DNA from: Muribaculaceae bacterium
Lineage (GTDB): Bacteria; Bacteroidota; Bacteroidia; Bacteroidales; Muribaculaceae
Reading direction: 5' to 3'
DNA length: 11,469 bases
Assembly (NCBI GenBank): GCA_024400895.1
Contig: JAKSMA010000057.1
Span: forward strand, 1 to 11,469
Of this stretch, positions 7,243 through 11,469 are shown piece after piece. The first letter of the stretch is position 1, and the number at the start of each line of letters is the position of its first letter. The notes beneath the pieces are model-generated. The model did no database searches, was not told the DNA's origin, and was given only the letters and a program-made list of their open reading frames with translations. Position numbers and translations under genes: made by a program.

Positions 7243-8145
7243 ATGAAACACCGCTTCCTTAAAATGCTGTTCACTGTTTTTACGGTAGGTTTAGCAATTA
7301 TATTAATTGTTAAGTTCTCATCGTTGGCATATATCGACAAGGCGCTTGATTTCAACCTTCCAAAAGAGAAAAAAGTGTTGGTTTTGGGAAGCTCATTCGG
7401 TGAAGACGCCATTGATGATAGCATTCTAAATAACTGGTCGAATAAATGTCATAGTGCAGATATGCTGTTCTGTACATATGTTTTGTTGAATCGCTATTTA
7501 GAAAAGAATCAGGTGGATACGGTTCTGGTGCAATTAGATGAATTTGGCATGGGCGACGATGCCTACATTTCTACTAATTATCTCCTATATGAGAGCTCAC
7601 GGATGGCTATTGCAGGTGTTGACGTGGTTAAAGATTTGGTGTCGGTTGATGCAGAATCGGTTTTGTCATTTTATTTATTGAACGATTTATTCACGCTCTC
7701 TCAAAAGCATGTAATAGGCGGGTATGAGAATTGGCATCATCAAGGACTAACTACAGAACTTCAAGAGTTGGATGCCAAATTAAAGAAAAATGGGAAAATG
7801 AAATTGCCTAAGTTCCCTCTTTCGTGCTATAGCTTGCAGAATAAATATCTTACAAAAATCATTGAGCTATGTAAGCGTAAAGGTGTTCAATTGGTATTGG
7901 TCAACTATCCTAAATATAAGCGAGGGATGTATTATGATCGGTCTGTGGTGTGGGACTATTACACCACTTTAGACGATAGCGTGAAGATTGCTGAGTATGA
8001 AAATTTTGAGTTCCCTGACACATCCTACTATGCTAATAGTGGACACCTCAATTATCGAGGCGCAGCATATTTCTCATCAGCACTTCGCCGTGAAGGCTTG
8101 AAACTACAGTCGCCCAAATCATGGTGTGCCACCCGTCACGACTAA
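7243..8145 (+). CDS. Membrane-anchored SGNH-like partner of the MBOAT protein, copy 1
   Basis: A 300-residue protein with one N-terminal membrane segment (residues about 8-25) and an extracytoplasmic domain. It resembles the SGNH partners of MBOAT proteins (AlgJ/AlgX, PatB, DltD type), which take the acyl group from the MBOAT protein and place it on the polymer. Block I is VLVLGSSFGEDAI with the probable nucleophile Ser51. The C-terminal block is NSGHLNYRGAAYFS with His268; the residue three before the His is Asn265, where SGNH enzymes normally have Asp. The ATG at 7243 is preferred to the one at 7240 because it gives exactly the length of copy 2 and the same MKHRFLK start. About half of its residues match copy 2 in an ungapped alignment. 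Base composition is clearly more AT-rich than copy 2. Partnership with the preceding gene is inferred from order and spacing. Confidence 0.75.
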   Translation: MKHRFLKMLFTVFTVGLAIILIVKFSSLAYIDKALDFNLPKEKKVLVLGSSFGEDAIDDSILNNWSNKCHSADMLFCTYVLLNRYLEKNQVDTVLVQLDEFGMGDDAYISTNYLLYESSRMAIAGVDVVKDLVSVDAESVLSFYLLNDLFTLSQKHVIGGYENWHHQGLTTELQELDAKLKKNGKMKLPKFPLSCYSLQNKYLTKIIELCKRKGVQLVLVNYPKYKRGMYYDRSVVWDYYTTLDDSVKIAEYENFEFPDTSYYANSGHLNYRGAAYFSSALRREGLKLQSPKSWCATRHD

Positions 8146-8155
8146 TGTGCGAAGG

Positions 8156-8172
8156 GCTCTTTGTTCAAGAGC
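8156..8172 (+). terminator. Small hairpin after cassette 1
   Basis: GCTCTT (8156-8161) pairs with AAGAGC (8167-8172) across a 5-base loop, ten bases after the SGNH stop codon. There is no T-run after it, so termination would be weak and some read-through into cassette 2 is likely. Confidence 0.3.
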
Positions 8173-8218
8173 GACTACATGCTATATATATATGGTAAGA
8201 TGTTGGGCACATTTAGGT

Positions 8219-8882
8219 TGTGTTTCGGTAATAATCACTAACTTTGTAGTGTGCAGAGAAAAATCTGCGTCAGTAGAGATATGGAATTTAACTCGTGGTC
8301 GTTTGTGATGTTTTTCCCGGTGGTGTGCCTGCTTTATTGGTGCATCAAGGGACAGCGCTTCCGCAATGTGTTTTTGCTTGCGGCGAGTTACTATTTCTAT
8401 ATGTGCTGGAATGCCAGTTATGGATTGCTGTTGCTCACGAGCACGCTGATTTCCTATGGCGTGGGTTTGCGTATGGAAAGCACAGAGAGCCGCACGCAGC
8501 GCAAATGGCTCGTCGGTGCTGGCGTGGTGCTGAATTTGGCGCTCATTGCCTATTTCAAATACGCCAATTTTGGTGTGGAAACCGTGAACTGGGTGATGCA
8601 ACTGCTGGGCGTGGATATGAATGTGCCGTTGCCCAACATCCTGTTGCCTGTTGGCGTGTCGTTCTTCGTGTTCCAAAGCGTTGGCTACACTGTGGATGTG
8701 TATCGCCGCACTGTGCCAGCCGAGCGCAACTTTGTGAACTACGCGCTGTTTATCTCGTTTTTCCCGCAGTTGGTGGCTGGCCCTATTGAGCGCTCAGGCA
8801 ATATGCTTCCGCAGTTTCGCGAGCAGCGCACTTTCGACGACGACAAGGCCATCTCTGGCTTGAAACTGATGCTGTGGGGCTA
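8219..8882 (+). repeat. Perfect 664-base direct repeat, copy 2
   Basis: Identical to 5759-6422. Its left end lies in the promoter spacer, 20 bases before the -7 box, and its right end at MBOAT codon 201. The two copies are in the same orientation with 1796 bases between them, so homologous recombination could delete or multiply a 2460-base unit. Confidence 0.97.
8239..8246 (+). promoter_or_regulatory. Promoter -7 box of cassette 2
   Basis: TAACTTTG, identical to that of cassette 1 and in the same inverted repeat. The upstream sequence differs because the repeat begins at 8219: here GTTG (8217-8220) lies 18 bases before the -7 box, one base from the TTTG consensus, against GCTG in cassette 1. 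Cassette 2 may therefore have the stronger promoter. Confidence 0.5.
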
Positions 8883-9696
8883 CTTTATGAAACTTGTGGT
8901 GGCCGACCGATGTGCACTTTATGTGGGCAGTGTGTTCGACACACCTCAAGTGGAAGGCTATTCTTCGCTTTTGGGCATCTTCCTCTTCCCGTTCCAGATT
9001 TATGGCGATTTCGCAGGCTACACTTATATTGCCATAGGCTCGGCACGAATCATGGGTTTCCATCTCAACGATAATTTCAATCATCCATATTTTGCTGCCA
9101 CGGTAAGCGAATTTTGGCGCCGTTGGCACATTTCGCTATCCACTTGGTTTCGCGACTATCTGTATTTCCCGCTTGGCGGAAGCCGGTGTGGCAAATGGCG
9201 CGTCTACTTCAACCTCATGGTCACTTTCCTGGCCAGTGGCTTGTGGCATGGTGCCATGTGGACTTATGTGGCATGGGGTGGCGTGCATGGCCTTTGCTTA
9301 TGCATAGAGCGCGCTCTTGGATGGCAGAAAAAGAAATTTAAAGCATTGGAGAAATGTGTGCATGTGGCAGTCACCTTTGTGATTGTGTCGCTTGCTCGTC
9401 TTATCTATCGTGCCGGTAGTATAGAAATGGCTGTCGTTCATTTCAAGCGTGCTCTTCATCCTTCAAATTTCACTCTGGGTAATGAAAATACCCATTTCGC
9501 TTTGCTGATGATTCTCATATCTGTAATCATTGTGGTGGTGAAAGATGCAGTGGAAGAGTGGGGTGGCGGCATGCAGAAACTACGCTGCTCAGTGTCGGTC
9601 TGGTGGCGCGATGTGGCCATCGTATCGCTACTGATTGTGGCTATTTCTCTTATGGCTTCGCCTGAAGGTGGCACATTTGTGTATTTCCAATTTTAG
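8281..9696 (+). CDS. MBOAT family membrane O-acyltransferase (AlgI/DltB type), copy 2
   Basis: A 471-residue paralogue of the protein at 5821-7236, with the same length and identical over residues 1-206. All family marks are intact: QLVAGPIER, WRRWHISLS (His283), FRDYLYFPLGGSR with Asp292 (GAC, 9154-9156), and LASGLWHGAMW (His323, the expected catalytic His). It should therefore be an active acyl-transfer channel for an extracytoplasmic glycan or cell-wall polymer. The part beyond about residue 340 is strongly diverged from copy 1 but still hydrophobic and ends in the same YFQF. The ATG at 8281 is used for the same reason as in copy 1. The next gene starts 5 bases after the stop, indicating a two-gene operon. 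No glycosyltransferase or polysaccharide genes lie nearby, so the acceptor cannot be inferred from this window. Confidence 0.93.
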   Translation: MEFNSWSFVMFFPVVCLLYWCIKGQRFRNVFLLAASYYFYMCWNASYGLLLLTSTLISYGVGLRMESTESRTQRKWLVGAGVVLNLALIAYFKYANFGVETVNWVMQLLGVDMNVPLPNILLPVGVSFFVFQSVGYTVDVYRRTVPAERNFVNYALFISFFPQLVAGPIERSGNMLPQFREQRTFDDDKAISGLKLMLWGYFMKLVVADRCALYVGSVFDTPQVEGYSSLLGIFLFPFQIYGDFAGYTYIAIGSARIMGFHLNDNFNHPYFAATVSEFWRRWHISLSTWFRDYLYFPLGGSRCGKWRVYFNLMVTFLASGLWHGAMWTYVAWGGVHGLCLCIERALGWQKKKFKALEKCVHVAVTFVIVSLARLIYRAGSIEMAVVHFKRALHPSNFTLGNENTHFALLMILISVIIVVVKDAVEEWGGGMQKLRCSVSVWWRDVAIVSLLIVAISLMASPEGGTFVYFQF

Positions 9697-9701
9697 AAAA
9701 A

Positions 9702-10604
9702 ATGAAACATCGCTTTCTTAAAACAATAGCATTGGCATTTCCCCTGAGCATTTTGATGGTGTTTGGGTTGAAGTTTGCTACGCTTGCCCATATGAGGAGC
9801 CAGCTCAACTTCAGTTTGGGTGCCGATAAGAAAGTGCTGGTGCTGGGCAATTCGCACGGGCGTGACGCAATTTGCGATTCGTTGTTACCGGGATGGGCAA
9901 ATCGGTGTGCCGATGGTGAGGTCTACTTCGGCGTGTATCAGTTGGCGAAACGTATGCTTGACCAAAACAAAATCGACACGCTGGTGATTCATATGGTGGA
10001 TTTTGAGTCGTATCCCGACGAGAACATCAACACAAATTTTATGCTCTATGAAAGTTCGCGCATGGCGTTGGCCGACGAGGAGCTACTCTCGAGGTTGTGG
10101 CAAATGAATTGGGGCGATTTGCTCTCGTTTTATTGTATCAACGATGTGCAAGCCATGCTCAAGCCTGTGGAAGTGGGTGGATATGAGCATTGGGACCACC
10201 ACAATCTCTCTCTGGAATTGAAAAATCTGGAATATAGGCTGGCAAACAAAGGCAAAACATCAACCCCGAAGAATTCGATTGCTCACTACACATTGCAAAC
10301 ACACTACTTAAACCGGATTATTCAACTCTGTAAACAGGAGGGTGTTCAATTGGTGATGGTCAACTATCCAAAATATAAGCGCAGCAAATATTTCGACCGT
10401 TCAAAGGCTTGGGATTACTACACCACCCTGGAGGGGGGACTTCTGATTGCCGACTACGAGAATTTTGTTTTCCCCGACTCTACCTATTTCGCCAACTGCA
10501 CTCACCTCAACTACCACGGAGCCGAACTCTTTACCTCATCGCTCCGCAAGGAAGGTTTGAAATTGCAGTCGCCAAAAGCTTGGCGCTCCACTCGAAAAGA
10601 TTAA
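9702..10604 (+). CDS. Membrane-anchored SGNH-like partner of the MBOAT protein, copy 2
   Basis: A 300-residue paralogue of the protein at 7243-8145, with an N-terminal membrane segment (residues about 8-25) and an extracytoplasmic SGNH-like domain. Block I reads VLVLGNSHGRDAI with probable nucleophile Ser51, closer to the GNSH/GDSH form seen in acyl-transfer partners than the GSSF of copy 1. The C-terminal block is NCTHLNYHGAELF with His268 and, as in copy 1, Asn265 in place of the usual Asp. The stretch VQLVMVNYPKYKR and the tail GLKLQSPK are nearly invariant between copies. It starts 5 bases after the MBOAT stop. The likely job is final transfer of the acyl group to the polymer outside the membrane; a pure esterase role is possible. 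Confidence 0.78.
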   Translation: MKHRFLKTIALAFPLSILMVFGLKFATLAHMRSQLNFSLGADKKVLVLGNSHGRDAICDSLLPGWANRCADGEVYFGVYQLAKRMLDQNKIDTLVIHMVDFESYPDENINTNFMLYESSRMALADEELLSRLWQMNWGDLLSFYCINDVQAMLKPVEVGGYEHWDHHNLSLELKNLEYRLANKGKTSTPKNSIAHYTLQTHYLNRIIQLCKQEGVQLVMVNYPKYKRSKYFDRSKAWDYYTTLEGGLLIADYENFVFPDSTYFANCTHLNYHGAELFTSSLRKEGLKLQSPKAWRSTRKD

Positions 10605-10623
10605 CATCGCGTTAAAATAAGCA

Positions 10624-10651
10624 AAGAGCGTGGCCGATTGGACACGCTCTT
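10624..10651. terminator. Bidirectional terminator hairpin between convergent genes
   Basis: A perfect 9-bp stem, AAGAGCGTG (10624-10632) with CACGCTCTT (10643-10651), closes a 10-base loop. It lies 19 bases after the second SGNH stop and 24 bases after the nuclease stop on the other strand. The T-rich tail (TTTGCTTATTTT) is on the minus-strand side, so it should work better for the nuclease gene than for the cassette. Confidence 0.65.
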
Positions 10652-10675
10652 GCTGTATATTGTGTTGTGGAGTGC

Positions 10676-11449
10676 TTATTTGTAGATGCTGTTGAGGAGG
10701 TGGGCTAAGCGAAGGCCGCCTTTGAGGAATTGTTGCTCAACCACGGGCGCATATTTGGCACCATAGTTGTAGGATACTCGGGAGCCTTCTGGGGTGTCGG
10801 CATAGATGCCAGCCACGATGCTGATGCTTTCTTTTGCCCAAGTATCTACGTCGCCAGCCACAATTTTTGCTTCTTCTTCGGCAGAGGCGCGGTCGATTTG
10901 GAATTGCCATTCGCTGTAGCTCCATTTGTGAACGAAATCCACGATTTCGCTGTCCCAATAGCTGTGGAGGTTGGTGTCGCGATTGAAGCTGAAAATCTTG
11001 ATTTTGTTGCCGCCGAGGTCCACTTTGTGGCCCATGTGCAAAGGCTGATGCAAATCGCCCACAAGATGGATGAGCATACGGAGCGCTATATTTTCATCTT
11101 CATGGCTGAGGTTGCCATTTTTGAGTTTGTTCACTATGTCTTTGATAGCCCATACCACGTCGCCAGTTGAGATGGTTGGTGCAGATTCGTATGCTTGTCC
11201 GTCTTCCACGTTCTTGTAGTGCCAGGTTTTGGTATAGCGATATTCAGGAGTGTTGCTGGCATTGTCGAGCCAGTTGGAATAGTACACCAACGAATGGCCG
11301 TCGAGCGCCGCTTCCACTTTTGCCTTAACTTGTTCTGAGAGATGTTGCTCGGCAATATATGCCGTTACGTCGTGTCCTTTTTGTCCCCAGGCAAATGCGC
11401 TTACTGCGGTGCCAAGGGCTGCAACGAGAAGTAGAAAATTTCGTTTCAT
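10676..11449 (-). CDS. Exported S1/P1-type zinc nuclease
   Basis: A 257-residue member of the S1/P1 nuclease family, which cleaves single-stranded RNA and DNA and removes 3'-phosphates using three zinc ions. The signal peptide ends at AFA (residue 20), so the mature protein begins with Trp21, as this family needs for zinc binding by the N-terminus. The expected ligands are all present with the spacing of nuclease P1: Trp21, His26, Asp62, His77, His128, Asp132, His138, His162 and Asp166 (motifs WGQKGH, KTWHYKN, HLVGDLHQPLH, LHSYWDSE). Length is in the usual range. It acts in the periplasm or outside the cell, probably in nucleic-acid scavenging. It is convergent with the acyltransferase cassette and functionally separate from it. 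The start at 11449 gives the clean signal peptide; its promoter lies mostly beyond the window. Confidence 0.95.
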   Translation of the reverse strand: MKRNFLLLVAALGTAVSAFAWGQKGHDVTAYIAEQHLSEQVKAKVEAALDGHSLVYYSNWLDNASNTPEYRYTKTWHYKNVEDGQAYESAPTISTGDVVWAIKDIVNKLKNGNLSHEDENIALRMLIHLVGDLHQPLHMGHKVDLGGNKIKIFSFNRDTNLHSYWDSEIVDFVHKWSYSEWQFQIDRASAEEEAKIVAGDVDTWAKESISIVAGIYADTPEGSRVSYNYGAKYAPVVEQQFLKGGLRLAHLLNSIYK

Positions 11450-11469
11450 TTATTCTTAGTTTAAAAGTT

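Larger units (their letters stand above)
5759..8145 (+). repeat. Duplicated O-acyltransferase cassette, unit 1
   Basis: This unit of 2387 bases holds a promoter, an MBOAT gene and an SGNH-like gene. Unit 2 (8219-10604, 2386 bases) has the same order; the genes have identical lengths in both, and the single-base difference lies between the two cistrons. Identity falls in steps: 100% over the first 664 bases, roughly four-fifths to about 6840, and roughly half at protein level after that. The units are separated by 73 bases. Confidence 0.9.
8219..10604 (+). repeat. Duplicated O-acyltransferase cassette, unit 2
   Basis: Second unit of the tandem duplication, with promoter, MBOAT gene and SGNH-like gene in the same order as unit 1. 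It is more GC-rich than unit 1 in its 3' half and keeps the family-conserved RDY motif, so it may be closer to the ancestral form. Confidence 0.9.

Noticed and set aside
5759..8882. Insertion sequence or transposon as the source of the perfect repeats
   Set aside because: No transposase, terminal inverted repeats or target duplications; the repeats contain promoter and part of an MBOAT gene only.
10730..11170. 146-codon plus-strand frame opposite the nuclease gene
   Set aside because: The minus strand encodes all nine zinc-ligand residues of an S1/P1 nuclease; the plus frame shows only Phe/Val/Ala-rich shadow sequence.

Overview
The window looks like a piece of a Bacteroidales chromosome, probably Prevotellaceae or Muribaculaceae-like. 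The reasons are the Bacteroidota-type -7 boxes (TAnnTTTG) upstream of most transcription units, A-rich leaders without clear Shine-Dalgarno sites, a SecA of the long Bacteroidota form (1122 aa with a C-terminal SEC-C zinc motif), and a DUF4105 membrane protein and an exported S1/P1 nuclease, both typical of that group. Genus cannot be fixed from the sequence alone.

Layout. Positions 1-461 hold a divergent promoter region: a very good leftward promoter (293-323) probably serves a gene that leaves the window at the left edge, of which only a doubtful N-terminus (1-125, minus) is visible. A rightward -7 box (407-414) serves a DUF4105 membrane protein (462-1658) and an overlapping small exported protein of unknown function (1634-2059). 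secA follows (2213-5581) with its own promoter, a GC-rich leader that contains a possible 16-codon upstream ORF, and a strong terminator hairpin (5614-5651).

The most distinctive part is 5759-10604, a tandem duplication of a two-gene cassette. Each unit has a promoter, an AlgI/DltB-type MBOAT membrane O-acyltransferase (471 aa in both) and, 5-6 bases later, a membrane-anchored SGNH-like protein (300 aa in both). Such pairs normally move acyl groups, usually acetyl, across the membrane onto extracytoplasmic polysaccharides. The first 664 bases of the two units (promoter spacer, leader, and MBOAT codons 1-200) are identical base for base. Identity then drops abruptly to roughly four-fifths over the MBOAT core, and to roughly half over the MBOAT C-terminus and the SGNH partner. 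This is the pattern of an old duplication whose 5' part was recently homogenised by gene conversion while the C-terminal half and the partner protein diverged together. Copy 1 also becomes AT-rich in its 3' half and carries an Ala in place of a family-conserved Asp (RDY to RAY), so the two units may no longer do the same job.

A bidirectional hairpin (10624-10651) separates the second cassette from a convergent gene for an exported S1/P1 nuclease (10676-11449, minus) that keeps all nine expected zinc-ligand residues. I see no tRNA, rRNA, CRISPR array, transposase or phage gene.
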